A program made the translations under genes and the position numbers. The notes under the pieces were generated by a model. That model had not been told where the DNA came from, did not search any database, and was given only the letters and a program-made list of their open reading frames with translations. A stretch of 64,000 bases of DNA from Selaginella moellendorffii. Its lineage: Eukaryota; Streptophyta; Lycopodiopsida; Selaginellales; Selaginellaceae. The stretch spans positions 437,213 to 501,212 of the forward strand of contig NW_003314322.1 in assembly GCF_000143415.4 (NCBI RefSeq). Reading direction: 5' to 3'. Each line of letters opens with the position of its first letter. Position 1 is the stretch's first letter. Positions 33,720 through 44,982 of the stretch are shown here, one piece after another.

Positions 33720-35320
33720 ATGCGAGAAGGGATGTTCCCTCCAGCCGCAGCTCCAGAGGTTATGCGCGCCGCCGAGAAGGACGAGCAATACGCTTCCTTC
33801 GTCTGCGAATCGTGCTACGATGCGTTTCGCCACGCATTTGGTATGTGCCAAATCGAATTGCAGTGCAGCTCATCCCATCCATGTCAACCAGGAACTCGGC
33901 TTGCTGTGGCCTACCAGAATGAGGTACAGAGCTTTCCTCTTTTGACACCACCGCGGCCACGAGTTGTTTCCCTTTCAGACCAAACTTGCTGGCCGAGCCC
34001 TCTACTACCTCCTGACCACGGGGGCGGGACTCCAGACCTTGGGCGAGGAGTATTGTGACATCTTGCAGGCAAGAATCTTGCTGTTCTCTGTAGCTTTATG
34101 TTGGACTTGTTGCGTATCAGGTGGCAGGGGCATCTGGCCTTCCCCCGTCTCCTGCTAGACGTGTTCTTCTCATCTTCTATCAAGCGATTCTCCCATATCT
34201 CGGAGAACGTCTCAGGTAATCAGGGAGATTATTGGTAGTTCTCATGCTACGTGTGCACTTCTCTCAGCTCCAGAGCAGCTGCACGAGGAATCCTGTTAGC
34301 AAACGAGGAGGGGAGGCGCGCACGCTCCTCGCTCTCGGGTGGAGAAAATACACGAGCTACAGCAACCAGTAGTCTTTCTTACACGGGGCTGCTGCAAAAG
34401 AGTGATCAAGTGCTCAAGTGGCTGCAATGTTTATGGTCTGCTGCCCTGCAGGGCTGGGCTGTGGTATGAATAGATTTATCGTCACAGCTGCTTGCTAAGC
34501 ACTTGTAACTGCAGATTCTGCCTTCCTTGCGCGAAGCTCTTCTACTTCTTTCACGAGCGAACTTGATGCTCTTCTACTTCGATGGTAACTTGCGAGCTCA
34601 TTTTCTTCATCCTTCACTTTGACCGTCCTTGTCTTCAGGAATATATTATCATCTTGCAAAACGAGCAGCTCGAATACGTTACATCCATATGGGAAAGGCA
34701 GCGCAGCAAAGGCCCAGGTTTTGCGGAATGCTATCGATTGATATTACAGCCATGATCGTGGAAATTTGCAGGTACCACATGCTCGGTATGTTCCTACTTC
34801 TTCAACTATCGATTTTAAGCGGGCATTGGCTACGACGAAGTATTCTACCAGCTGTTGCTCTATCGATGCAATCACCCTCAGTTAACAGTGCCTCTCCTCC
34901 CGGAGGTGAAGTTTTTCCTTTATTTCTTTCCAAATATTTATAGATCTTGTCGTAATACACTATCAGCAACTCATCAAAGGATAACTATTCTGGATGAGGA
35001 CGGAAACATGCCTCAGAGAAGCTCATTGGAACTAGAGGTGAGAATCAAACAGTTTGTGTGTAGAAAATAATCCCGTCGTGCAGAAGGAGGCTTCTTCGAC
35101 GAAATGCCCACTGTGCTTAAGTCCCCGCCAAAATCCCACGGCAACGCCTTGCGGTCATGTGTTTTGCTGGTATGGACACGCTTTGGGTGTTGATCCTTCT
35201 ACGGTTTTGACTTTCAGGACTTGCGTCGCGGAATGGTGCAATGAGAAACCCGAATGCCCACTCTGCCGAGCTCCAGTACTGCACTCTAGCCTTGTCTGCG
35301 TTTACCATGCAGATTTCTAA
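33720..35320 (+). CDS. PEX10: PEX10 peroxisomal RING-type E3 ubiquitin ligase
   Basis: Peroxisome membrane E3 of the PEX2-PEX10-PEX12 complex that recycles the import receptor PEX5. The N-terminal exon has [20 protein letters not shown], then [11 protein letters not shown]. The next exons give [20 protein letters not shown] and YCDILQ, the Pex2/Pex12 domain. The membrane part includes [20 protein letters not shown] and [17 protein letters not shown], followed by [18 protein letters not shown]. The C-terminal RING is [20 protein letters not shown] - [19 protein letters not shown] (C3HC4, all ligands seen across one intron). About 13 short exons; stop at 35320. A complete, normal-looking PEX10. 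Confidence 0.9.
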
Positions 35321-35479
35321 ACAAGAGTGTGCTACGCGCATGCTTTCGAAGCGTCATTGTTGACTGTCATCTTTGAACCAGTCCCAACATTTGTCCTTTG
35401 TATCGTCCGGGGATATGAGGTGCACGCTCTCTGGTTTTTAACTAGTGTTTTGATTGCTCTGGATCTGGTGCAGGCAGTG

Positions 35480-37465
35480 ATGGAGGTGAAAGCGCTTGTG
35501 CTGGCATCCCTGCTAAGTTTTCTTCGTCTTGCTGCGGGACAGAGCTTTACACTGAACTCAGCATCCTTCAGTTCAGAGGAGCGTGGTTATTTAAGTTCAG
35601 GGGATGCCACTTACGAGCCGTCATGCGGCTGTGTGCACCTGACAACAAGCGAGTGGAATCAACAGCCTGTCAACTCTTCCGGCCGGATCGTCTACAGGCA
35701 CCCCTTTGATTTTCGTGACGACTCGCTGCGCGGCGTGGCCTCTTTCAACACCTCTTTCACTTTCCAGATCGTGCGAGTTTTCGAGGATGGCAACTCTGGG
35801 ATTGGACCTGGGGCCGGAATGGCGTTTATGCTGGTTCCTGAAGCAAACATGAGGCTACCGAAGAACAGCTATGGGTTTTACATGGGGCTTTTGAACGAAA
35901 CCATGCAAGGAAACAACTCGACGCATATGCTAGCTGTGGAATTTGACGATGTGCTCAACACAGATGTTGGAGATCCCAGCGCCAGTCACGCAGGGGTAGA
36001 TATCAACAGCGTCATCTCGGTCGCCACTGCCAACTTGACAGGAGAGTTCAACCTGACGGCAAACTATACGCTGACTGCTTGGATTGAATACGACGCTACG
36101 ACGGACTGCCTGGAAGTTAGGATGGCAAGCAACAGTACGGAAAGGCCGCGCGAGTTCCTCCTCAGGACGAACTTCAGCTCCCGGGGCTGGAAACTGTCGG
36201 GTGTATTGAATCAAGAGCGGATGTACGTGGGGTTTTCGGCAGCAACGGGGCAGGATTGTTTCCAGTTTCACAGGCTGTATGCCTGGAATTTTACAATGTC
36301 CCGGGTGACGAAGTGCAATGGCGTGGACTGTGCAGTGGTGAAGGTTCTGGTCGCGCTTTCGGTGGCTCTTGCTCTGGTCTTGATGGTGGCACTTGCCATG
36401 GTTGTCTTTCGACGTACCAAAAAGATCGCCTACACCATTCACATGCCAGAGTCCGTTGGCATCACTCGGTTCTCATTCAAGGAGCTTCGGTCTGCCACCA
36501 GAGGATTCTCCAAAAAGCTGCTGCTGGGCCGCGGAGGTTTTGCCAGCGTCTACAAGGGCACTCTAAAGGATAGAACCGCGGTCGCGATCAAGTATTTGAA
36601 CAGGGACAAGGCGGAAGCAGACTCGGAAAGCAGCATCGCACAGTTTGTCGCGGAGATACGAGTGATTGGTCAGCTCCGGCACCGGAATCTCGTGGGACTC
36701 AAGGGATTCTGCTTCGAGAGAGCAAAGTTTTGCCTCGTCTACGAGTACATGCCAAATACGAGCTTGGACAAGCACCTGTTTGATCCGAAGGGCAAGCTGG
36801 AGTGGCATCAGAGGCTGGCTATCTTGAGAGGTGTAGCGGAAGGTCTGGCATTTCTTCACGAAGGGTGGCAACAGCGCGTTCTCCATCGAGACGTCAAGGC
36901 AGCCAATGTTCTCCTAGACGCATCTTTTGGTGCCAAGCTGGGGGACTTTGGCTTCTCCAAGCTGGTAGATCACGGAACGGGCAGCTGGTACATGACAGCA
37001 GTGGGAACAACGGGATACATGGCACCGGAGCTCTACACGGGAAGAGCAACCGAAAGAAGCGACGTCTACAGTTTTGGGATCCTGGCTCTGGAAGTGGTGA
37101 GCGGCCGACGAGCTACGTCGCTGAGCAAAGACAAGAACGACGAGGACAGCGTGCTACTTGACTGGGTGCGGGAGTTGGCTTGCGATGGGCGGGACATGGA
37201 AGCCGTGGATGCCAGGCTCCATGAAGCAGCAGCAAGAGCGGAGGACATAGTTCGCGCAATTCGCCTGGGACTACACTGCTGTCAGCTGGAGCCGTATAAG
37301 CGGCCAACCATGCGGGCGTGCTGCCAACTTTTGCAGTCGAATGCTGCGTGCCTGGAAGCGCCTCCGATGCCAGCCATCGTTTCCAGCCCTTCCGTCAGAG
37401 GCTTGAGCCTCGACGGCAGCGGCGAAGGCTTCAACGTCGATGATGATGCAAATCACTCGTCATGA
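35480..37465 (+). CDS. L-type lectin receptor-like kinase
   Basis: Plasma-membrane receptor kinase, intronless, about 660 residues. The frame is open further upstream, but ATG 35480 gives a clean signal peptide (MEVKALVLASLLSFLRLAAG). Then comes a legume-lectin domain (SFTLNSASFSSEERGYLS, FNTSFTFQIVRV, GAGMAFMLVPE, LAVEFDDVLNTDVGDPSASH, VGFSAATGQD) with many N-glycosylation sites. A transmembrane segment follows (VALSVALALVLMVALAMVVF). The kinase domain has GRGGFASVYKG, AIKYL (lysine), HRDVKAANVLLD and LGDFGFSKL, plus GTTGYMAPEL and a C-terminal lobe with PTMRACCQLL. It is an RD-type kinase with catalytic residues intact. 'DFGFSKL' and 'KAAN' differ slightly from the usual DFGLAR and K(P/S)SN. 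Confidence 0.93.
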   Translation: MEVKALVLASLLSFLRLAAGQSFTLNSASFSSEERGYLSSGDATYEPSCGCVHLTTSEWNQQPVNSSGRIVYRHPFDFRDDSLRGVASFNTSFTFQIVRVFEDGNSGIGPGAGMAFMLVPEANMRLPKNSYGFYMGLLNETMQGNNSTHMLAVEFDDVLNTDVGDPSASHAGVDINSVISVATANLTGEFNLTANYTLTAWIEYDATTDCLEVRMASNSTERPREFLLRTNFSSRGWKLSGVLNQERMYVGFSAATGQDCFQFHRLYAWNFTMSRVTKCNGVDCAVVKVLVALSVALALVLMVALAMVVFRRTKKIAYTIHMPESVGITRFSFKELRSATRGFSKKLLLGRGGFASVYKGTLKDRTAVAIKYLNRDKAEADSESSIAQFVAEIRVIGQLRHRNLVGLKGFCFERAKFCLVYEYMPNTSLDKHLFDPKGKLEWHQRLAILRGVAEGLAFLHEGWQQRVLHRDVKAANVLLDASFGAKLGDFGFSKLVDHGTGSWYMTAVGTTGYMAPELYTGRATERSDVYSFGILALEVVSGRRATSLSKDKNDEDSVLLDWVRELACDGRDMEAVDARLHEAAARAEDIVRAIRLGLHCCQLEPYKRPTMRACCQLLQSNAACLEAPPMPAIVSSPSVRGLSLDGSGEGFNVDDDANHSS

Positions 37466-37594
37466 GCTGTTTAGATCTGAAGATGTGTTTTGGACGACGC
37501 CGTTGGGTGATGAACAGTGAGCATTTGTCGCGTTTGAGAGGCTTCTTCTTACCTTGCAAGGGGTTGTATTGCTCGCCGTAATCACAGGGACGGC

Positions 37595-39529
37595 TATGGC
37601 CTCGCCATTGCAAGCCGCCAAGATGCCATGTCTGCTGTGGAGTAGCTGGACAACCTTGCATTCGCGCGCACAAGAGAAGCAGCAATGGCGTTCTTGGAGA
37701 AGCCAGAAGAGCTTTCGGCCCAAAGCGGTGGAGGTTAGCAACCGCTTGTCAGCCTCACTGATATCTCCTTGCCAAGGCCAGCCACTGTTTTGCTTGATAG
37801 CATCCTGTGCCGCGCTTGCTCAAGTAAGTCTAGTCTTGACTTTGCAAGAGGAGATGTTGTTGCATGGACAGGTATTGGAAGGACGAACAAAGTGGGGTGA
37901 GCATCTATCTTCGCCGGTGCTGTCAATGGCGTCTGGAATGCTTCTTTCGTCCCTTCAAGTCATTCCTACAGCCGCACCGGTCTACGAGAATGTAAGTTCT
38001 GGCTCTCTGTTTTTCTGCTAACATATTGCACGCAGGTACTGAAGATAGCGATGCCAATGGCGGTGGCACTCACTCTTTTGGAAACTGATGTGCAGCGGGC
38101 CTTCACAGATGCTGGTAAGAAGTCGCTACTTTTTTGTGTCTCGATCAATACCCCTAGGCTATCTAGTGGCATGGAAATGCGTTTGCAAGGTTCTACGCTC
38201 AAGGCCTTCTGGATCGGAGCCGCGGGAACGATACTTGGGACACTTGTGGCCTTTTGGATTGTTGGGAGGCATCTTGGACCTGATGGCTGGAAGGCTAGTA
38301 TACCTGCAACTCCCGCTTGACTTTTCTAGAATTTCTCTTGTAGCAGATTGCGTCGTGTCTTTGTGCCAGTTATGTTGGTGGCAGCATCAACTATGCAGCC
38401 ACTGCCCAGGTAAGGAAGTTGGTTTTTTTTTTTTTTCCTTTCTTTTTCTATCTTCTGACGATTTGGAAGACGAATATAAGGCGCTCGAGCTGAGCTCGGG
38501 GAGCACCCTTGCCGCTGGAATCGCTGCTGATAATCTTGCAATGGTTCTCTACTTCGGCATTATCATGTGGATACCCGCTGACACTCGGAGACCACCTCCA
38601 CATATTACTCGAGGTTGGCTGAAATTCTTACTCTGTTTACGAAGACTGACTTGTATTACAGAGGAGGCTTCTGAACTTGACGCAAAACCAACAAGCGAAA
38701 CAATCATCTTATCTCTTACTGTCGCTGCTGCATCATGCACCATTGGCAACGCTCTCGCGGCACTTCTTCCCTCCACATTCGCAGGCAGGTCTCTTCAGCA
38801 CGCTTGGATCACTCATCTAATTCTTGAAATGTTTCCAGGTTGTGGCTTGGCCATCATGGCGCTTGTGGCGTCTGCATTTTCAGCAGTTGCAGCGAGGGCG
38901 TGCCATTCCCATTCCCATTCTCGTTCCGCAAGAGGCACCAGCGTAGCCGTGTTTGCGGGCTCTCAAGTCATTGGTGGCGCTCTCATGCTCCTCTTTTTCG
39001 CAGTGGTACGTACGATGCGCTTTTGTCTCCCGCGCGTCTAATCTTTCGAGAGCGTTTGCAGGTTGGTGCATCCTGCAGCATACGTGACGCCGTTTCAGCT
39101 GGCTGGCCTCTCTTCACTTTTATCCTTCTTTTGCTCTTGGTAAGAGGCATGAAATCGAGCTCTCTCATCCCGTGACCCCGTGATTCGCAGACTCACCTGG
39201 GCTTTACACTCGGCCTTGGATCGCAGTGCAAGATCCCAATGCGCGCGGTACCTATACATAGGTTTCCTTTGGACGACGCTTCTAACTAGGATTGTCTTTC
39301 AGCTATTGGTTGCATCGAATGCTAATATAGGCGGCCCGGCAACCGCTGCGGCAATGGCGAACGCTCGTTGCTGGAAAGAACTGGTTGGTACACACACAAT
39401 CAACATCTCTAAGCCTGTGAGTTGCAGGTTCGGCCTTCAATATTAGTGGGGACGCTGGGATACACGATTGGAACGGTCATTGGATGCGTGCTGGGAACAA
39501 GCACGCTGAGAACCATGACCCCTTTGTAA
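37595..39529 (+). CDS. DUF819 multi-pass membrane protein
   Basis: Integral membrane protein of the DUF819 (YjcL-like) family; transport function unproven. Proposed start ATG 37595 with a basic, Ser-rich, plastid-transit-like N-terminus; the exact 5' exons are uncertain. Recognisable blocks are: SVIPTAAPVYENVLKIAMPM-like text around 37960-38060, then MAVALTLLETDVQRAFTDAG. Next are KAFWIGAAGTILGTLVAFWI, CASYVGGSINYAATAQAL, and LAAGIAADNLAMVLYFGIIM. Later exons give SVTVAAASCTIGNALAALL-like and FPGCGLAIMALVASAFSAVA. The end is IGGPATAAAMANARCWKELV, LVGTLGYTIGTVIGCVLG, with stop at 39527-39529. The Gly/Asn motif GGSxNY is characteristic of the family. About 12 exons with introns of about 50-70 bp. 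Confidence 0.82.
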
Positions 39530-39897
39530 GTTTTTCTTTCCGACTTTGTACGATACGATGTCAGCATTGCGTCAGTTGCTTTGCACCTCGTGGCTGATCC
39601 AACACCAGGCGTTGTCTTGATTGTGCGGCCTTTTGAAAAAACAATAAAGAGCTCACACCTGTGCATGAGGATCAACCACAGGTTGGACGACAAAGCTTGA
39701 TATTCATTCCCTTGTCCCGTTTTAGAGACTTGCCTAGAGCACTTGGGGACGACACTTTCGTTCTCCTTTTCTTCTTCTTTGTCGCCTTGTTCTTGTCAAA
39801 CGCACCCGGGTCTCGCTTCTTCCTTCCGCCACAACATCCCCTTCGCTCGCTTCATCAGACACACTGTTAGAGTTTATATACTTCTCGGAAAAGCGCC
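39530..39897. other. Intergenic DUF819-WAT1
   Basis: About 370 bp containing the 3' region of DUF819 and a CT-rich promoter stretch (TCTCCTTTTCTTCTTCTTTG near 39762) ahead of the WAT1 gene. No gene is seen. Confidence 0.5.
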
Positions 39898-41625
39898 ATG
39901 TTGTCGCAGCAAGGACGGTTGCATGGCTACCTGATGCTCGCCCAGCTCGCCTTTGCAGGGTTTGAGATTCTGTCGCGCATCGCACTCGCTACTGGCACGC
40001 ATCCACTGGCTTTCACATTTTATCGCAACTGCGTTGCATCACTGGTACTTGGAGCCGTAGCAGCCTGGACAGAGAGGTAAGATTCATCTTTGTTTGTGCT
40101 CATCCATGTCGATCCCGGGATATACAGCGAGCACAAGCGGCCACAGCTTGGGACGCTGCTCTACTTGTTTGGACTGGGATTCCTCGGGTGAGTCACGAAA
40201 CCACGACACAGTGATAAGAATTAGAGTTCACCATTGGCCTTTCGTTTCCAGCGTCACCGTTAATCAAGTCTGCTACTTGGCAGGGCTCAAGTACACATCG
40301 GCCATCTTCGCCTCGGCCATGCGAAACTCGACTCCAGTCTTCACTTTCGTCATAGCCGCTCTGTGGAGGTGTGTGATACTGGTGTGTGATACTGATAGAT
40401 CTATATTTTCTTCGTTTTGACACTAGGCTGGAGAAAGTTGATCTAAAGAGACGAGATGGACAGCTCAAAATTTTTGGGTCTTTGCTGGGACTGTGTGGCT
40501 CGCTTATTCTCTCCATCTATAGGGGACCCGTTGTCATCAAGAGCAATATCTCCATCTCTTCAACTGCAGGGACCACTGGGTCACATATCAAGGCCGACGC
40601 CAGGAAAACTCTTCGCTTGCTGGGGTTTAGCGTTTCCATGTTATCCTGGCAGATCGGAGCATTCTTCTTGACACTCGCTTGCATCGCCTTTGGAGGCTTT
40701 CTCATCCTCCAGGTATGAAATGCCACTCTTTATTTACACTACACTATCTCTAACGTTGTTTTATATGCTCTAGGCGCCAGTGCTGGACAGATATCCATCC
40801 CCAGTTTCGTTTGCAGCGTTTACATGCCTCTCAAGTGCGATCCAGACGCCATTACTGGGAGCTTTTTACAAGTGGAATAACTGGAAGATCACGTCCACTT
40901 CAGAAGCTCTAGCCATCCTGTATGCTGTAAGACACTTCTGATCAAGGCTTCTTTCACTTTCTGCTGATCAAGTATCAACTTTGGCGCAGGGAGTGATTGG
41001 TTCTGCTCTCGTGTCTTCGATCCAGTCATGGGGAGTCCTTACACAGGGACCGGTGATCGTTGCCGCGTACCAGCCACTGGAAACGATTTTCACAGCTCTC
41101 TTCAGCATGGTGTTCCTCAAGGAAGACCTGCAGCTGGGAAGGTACGTGTAATGTTATCACTTTCAAGAAGCAAAACTTGACCAGCGTGATCACCGCAGCA
41201 TCATAGGGGGGAGCGTTGTCATCGTCGGCTTGTACGCACTGATTTGGGGGCAGAGCCAGGAGCAGCTCTTGGATGAAGCAGCAGCACATCAACTCCCGGA
41301 AACAGTGCTCGGCCTAAACATCATTCCACAGTCACTCTTGAAGTATCCACTTCGTAGGTTCTCGTGCGACCTTGAGACGAGGAGAGACGAGCATCGAGCC
41401 GATGACGCACAAGCAGTTCATAGGAGGCATTCGCTCGCAGCTCTCACCAACGACAATGCAGGAGCCCAAGGACCTCTTCGCCGAATGTCGTCAACGTTTC
41501 GGAGCCTTCTAAGGGAATTTGAAAGAGGTCCAAACCCGAACGATCTAGAGAATCAGCAGCTGCTACGTGAAACCACAGACTCAGCCTCAGTAGTAGATAC
41601 ACAAACTCAAAGAGTCACCTTGTAA
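39898..41625 (+). CDS. WAT1-related EamA-type transporter (nodulin MtN21 family)
   Basis: Ten-helix drug/metabolite transporter of the plant WAT1/UMAMIT group; the substrate is unknown. The N-terminus reads HGYLMLAQLAFAGFEILSRI, ALATGTHPLAFTFYRNCVAS. The first EamA domain continues FLGVTVNQVCYLAGLKYTSA, FASAMRNSTPVFTFVIAAL and LGLCGSLILSIYRGP. The second half has LDRYPSPVSFAAFTCLSSAI, YAGVIGSALVSSIQSWGVL, GPVIVAAYQPLETIFTALF and SIIGGSVVIVGLYALIWG. A long hydrophilic tail of about 130 residues follows, to the stop at 41625. Seven exons with introns of about 45-65 bp. It converges on HIPL, with 67 bp between stops. Confidence 0.92.
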
Positions 41626-41692
41626 CCTTGGTGTTGCATGCAAAGAAGTTCCATATATTACATAGACACACTTACAAAACTAGGCACTCGCT

Positions 41693-44143
41693 TCATCTGT
41701 AGAAAAGCATCCAGAAACAAAGAGCGGCAACTAAGAGACTAGATGGCCTGGCTAGTGCGTATGCTGGAGATGGTGGTGGTGCTGCGACTTGAACGGTAGG
41801 AGGTGTGGGTATGGGAGTTAAGGCTGGGGCTGTTACTGACGAGGGAAGCTTCTTGGTGCAAGTAAAGTTGCACTTGGTGGGGTTGACAACTTTGAAGATG
41901 CCAGCCGAAGTGAGCATGTACAGGTTTCTGCTGTTATCCTCGCCCCACGCAAACACAAACCCGATATCGGGAAGTGGACTGCCGCTCACATACTTACATG
42001 CCAGAGTCGAGCCGGAGCAGCTGAAGTTCAGTGATGCACTCGTGTAGTTTCCACTGCCCTCGGGAGTTTCAGTGATTCCCCAGATGTTTCCTCCGTATAA
42101 ATCAGCATAGAGGTACCTGCGATACCAAAGAATGTGAACTCATCTTACATAAGAGGCCTAGTACCTGCCGTAGAGACACGGATCCTGCAACGATCTCGAA
42201 ACGGAGCCACCGATGATGGAGGCTGAGCCTTGCTCCTTGTTAACGCTGTCGTGGAGGTAAGTTGCAACGGGAAATATAGCTTGCAATGGATTAAGGCTCG
42301 TGTTTCCACCTGGTGACCACGGGGCACTGTAGTTCGCTACTCCATCAAACGTCCTCCATCCGTAATTCCCTCCTTTGGTAACCAGGTTCACTTCTTCGTA
42401 GATGCTCTGCAACCGGCACAGAAACGCTTGATAAGCTCGTTTGATAAGCTCAGCAGCCAAAGCAGAGACAGAAATGTACAGACCTGTCCAACGTCCGTGC
42501 AGTAGAAGTACTCGGGTTTTGCGCTGTCAAAACTGCACCGCCAGGGATTCCGAAGGCCCAAAGCCCATATCTCAGGACGTGAATCGTTCTGCCGAAGGAA
42601 TGGATTAGTTTCCGGAATGGAGTATTTTCCCCACAGTCCCAAGGTAGACACCTCCTGATCGGCTGCTCAGAAAGTTCAAGGTAAAAACGCGGCACCTCAC
42701 GCTTAGAAAGAGAATCGACTCACTTGGCGTTTTGTCAATGTCGAGGCGAAGGATCTTCCCAAGTAGAGACTTTTTGTTCTGAGCAAAGTTGAAAGGATCG
42801 CCTATGCCACCTCCGTCTCCCATCATGAAATACAGGTACTTGTCCTGAGGTCCAAAGAGCAGTAAACCGCCGTGGTGAGTTGTGTAAGGAAGGCCCATGG
42901 ACAGTATCCTCCTAACTTCGTTCGGGTTCGCTTTCAGAGCCTGGATACTAACAAAGATGAGAAAAAAAGAAAGAAAAAACAACTCTTTCTACCTGCGAAG
43001 GTGATATGGTTGCATTGCCGGCTGAGAATTCAGAGATGACACTCGAGTACTGGCAAGGAAGCGTCCCGTCGGAAGAGCGAACTTGGGAAGGGTCACAACC
43101 AACATCAGCGTTGCATGTACAGCGCGCGCCACCACAACCGGCCCACTTCTGCTTGTCGCAGTTGTAAGACACAAAGAAGCGGCCGTTTTTCACAAACTCG
43201 GGATGGAAGGCCACGGACATGAGGCCGAACTCTCTGTCAGATATGATGAAGTTGCTGATGTCGAGAAACGGAGCCGCCTTGTCGACTTTGATGCTAGTGT
43301 TGGAGCCTTCGTCCGGAAGAAGAACAAGATATATCTGTCCCGTTTGCATCGCAACAAAGGCCCTGTTGGATCCATCCGGATGAGGAACAAGACCAATGGA
43401 GTTGTCCTCCCCAACCTTGTCAAAGCATACACCTGCGGGAGGCACGTCGTTTTGCTCTACGGTAAAGTTGTACGTGCTCCCATCGAAGCAAAACTGCCCC
43501 ACCTTTTGAGGCAATCCCAAAGCCTCACAAAAGCTGGTATTCGACTGCCACTGCTCGATAAGTGTCTCGTTTGCAGACGAGTTCTCCGACAGGCTCGAAC
43601 CCGGTGGCAGCGTTCCCACAAGGCTAGGAGAAAATGGCGAGCCCGGGATGGTGAGGTTCTTGCAAGCATCCCAAACATCGAAGCAGTATCCGCCTCCGCT
43701 GGAGGGCCCGGTGCTAGAGTTGCACAGCAGGGGGACGGATCGGAGTCTCCTTCCACCAAACAAGTCAGCAGCGAAGGAGTCGCATTTCTATCCATGGAAA
43801 GAGAGAGCTCAATTCACGCAGTTGTTTGAAGAAGCCACGTACCGAGCAAAGCACTTGCTTGATGTAGTTCGCGCAAGTTGCATCGGAGATATTCATACCC
43901 GCAAACTGGGATCCAATGGCCGAATCGTCCGATGCCGAGCAGCACCCAGTCCCCGAGTACTGGGAGCAAAATCTGAGCTGACCGACATCCCGCAATGGAG
44001 CCTCTGTGACGAGAGAAACCCCTAAGAAAATTTCAAACTTGGTACCGCTCACCTTGGTTGAGGCAAAGGGGAAGGGCTGAAGCAGTGTGTAGCAGCAGCA
44101 GCAGCAGCAGCGGTAGCAACGAGGATAAGAGCAAAGCCGCCAT
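41693..44143 (-). CDS. HIPL: HIPL (HHIP-like) glucose/sorbosone dehydrogenase-type protein, GPI-anchor type
   Basis: Secreted, Cys-rich HHIP-like protein with a PQQ-type glucose/sorbosone dehydrogenase propeller; the biochemical role in plants is unknown. Start ATG 44143: signal peptide MAALLLSSLLPLLLLLLLH encoded by a GCA-repeat tract. A Cys-rich N-terminal domain follows, then GEDNSIGLVPHPDGSNRAFV, REFGLMSVAFHPEFVKNGRF, SYNCDKQKWAGCG, and THHGGLLLFGPQDKYLYFMM. Next are GDGGGIGDPFNFAQNKKSLL, GKILRLDID, ALGLRNPWRCSFD, EEVNLVTKGGNYGWR and a YADLYGGNIWGITE exon. The C-terminus is Pro-rich then hydrophobic (LLVAALCFWMLFYR), as for GPI anchoring, with stop at 41693. About 8 exons. Its 5' part and upstream DNA occur again at 60395-61290. 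Confidence 0.88.
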
Positions 44144-44379
44144 CTCCCCCGATCCTCCTCCCCCTCAATCCTCCTTTTAGAAGCAATCTGATTTCCTCCC
44201 AGAGTCAACTCTCACGCATGGGACCCTACAGCCATAACTTTGTCCTGCTACTCACTTGACTCTTGCTTGCAGATGCGCAGTCGTGTTCCCCGTGTTGACT
44301 CGCAGCACCAAAGAACCGCCGCGTTGAATCTCTGAAACTTCTAAACAATGCGCTGGCTTGGTATTTATCTAATGTGAAG

Positions 44380-44695
44380 CACATTATCTCTCGGATAATG
44401 TACCGCCTACCATCGTGTAATCGTACTCAATTGTTGGAATGACCGACGCCACGAACAGACCAAGCAGGGAAAACATAAAAGGGGGTTCTGTGACAACAAA
44501 ATCGCGATGATCTCTGGGGATGAAGCTTCCCAGCCATGTGTGGATGGTCCTCAATTGTAAATGTCCAAGAGAAGAATGACTTGTCCATCTAAAACTAAGA
44601 CGACAATGTCATTTATTTATGGCGTGATAAACTTTGATCCTGAGCTCTTCTTCGAAGATGTCAGTCAACATCATGCCCGTCGCACGACGAGCTTT
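44380..44695. pseudogene. Rearranged ATG3 exon fragments, left copy
   Basis: On the minus strand, 44390-44570 keeps the last part of ATG3: SVIPTIEYDYT at about 44420-44455 and FTIEDHPHM at about 44538-44562. On the plus strand, 44626-44690 encodes FDPELFFEDVSQHHARRT, the exon that should precede them. That exon is therefore flipped relative to its neighbours. The catalytic HPCRH segment of ATG3 is missing. The rearranged arrangement is repeated, in reverse complement, at 59600-59915. Confidence 0.8.
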
Positions 44696-44982
44696 TCACT
44701 AATTCCTGTCATTCTGCTTCGTCCACTGCAACACTGTAGAGAGGGCTACGAGAGGTCAGCTTGTGTCTGCATCGAAGGGCAGCCGCACTGCTCGAGAGAA
44801 AGAGTGGAGGGTCGCCTTTCCAATCGATTTTAAATATCTCCAAGTTCTTGCTAGAAGTTGCAAGAACAAAAAGGAAGAAAAATACAAACATGACACTAAA
44901 AACATAAAGCAGAGCTGAAAAGGATACAGACCAAGTTGCCCCTACATACCAGATATCATACCTTACCTAGATGTCCGTTCGC

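Noticed and set aside
43083-43829. 248-codon plus-strand ORF
   Set aside because: Antisense shadow of the HIPL exon at 42948-43763.
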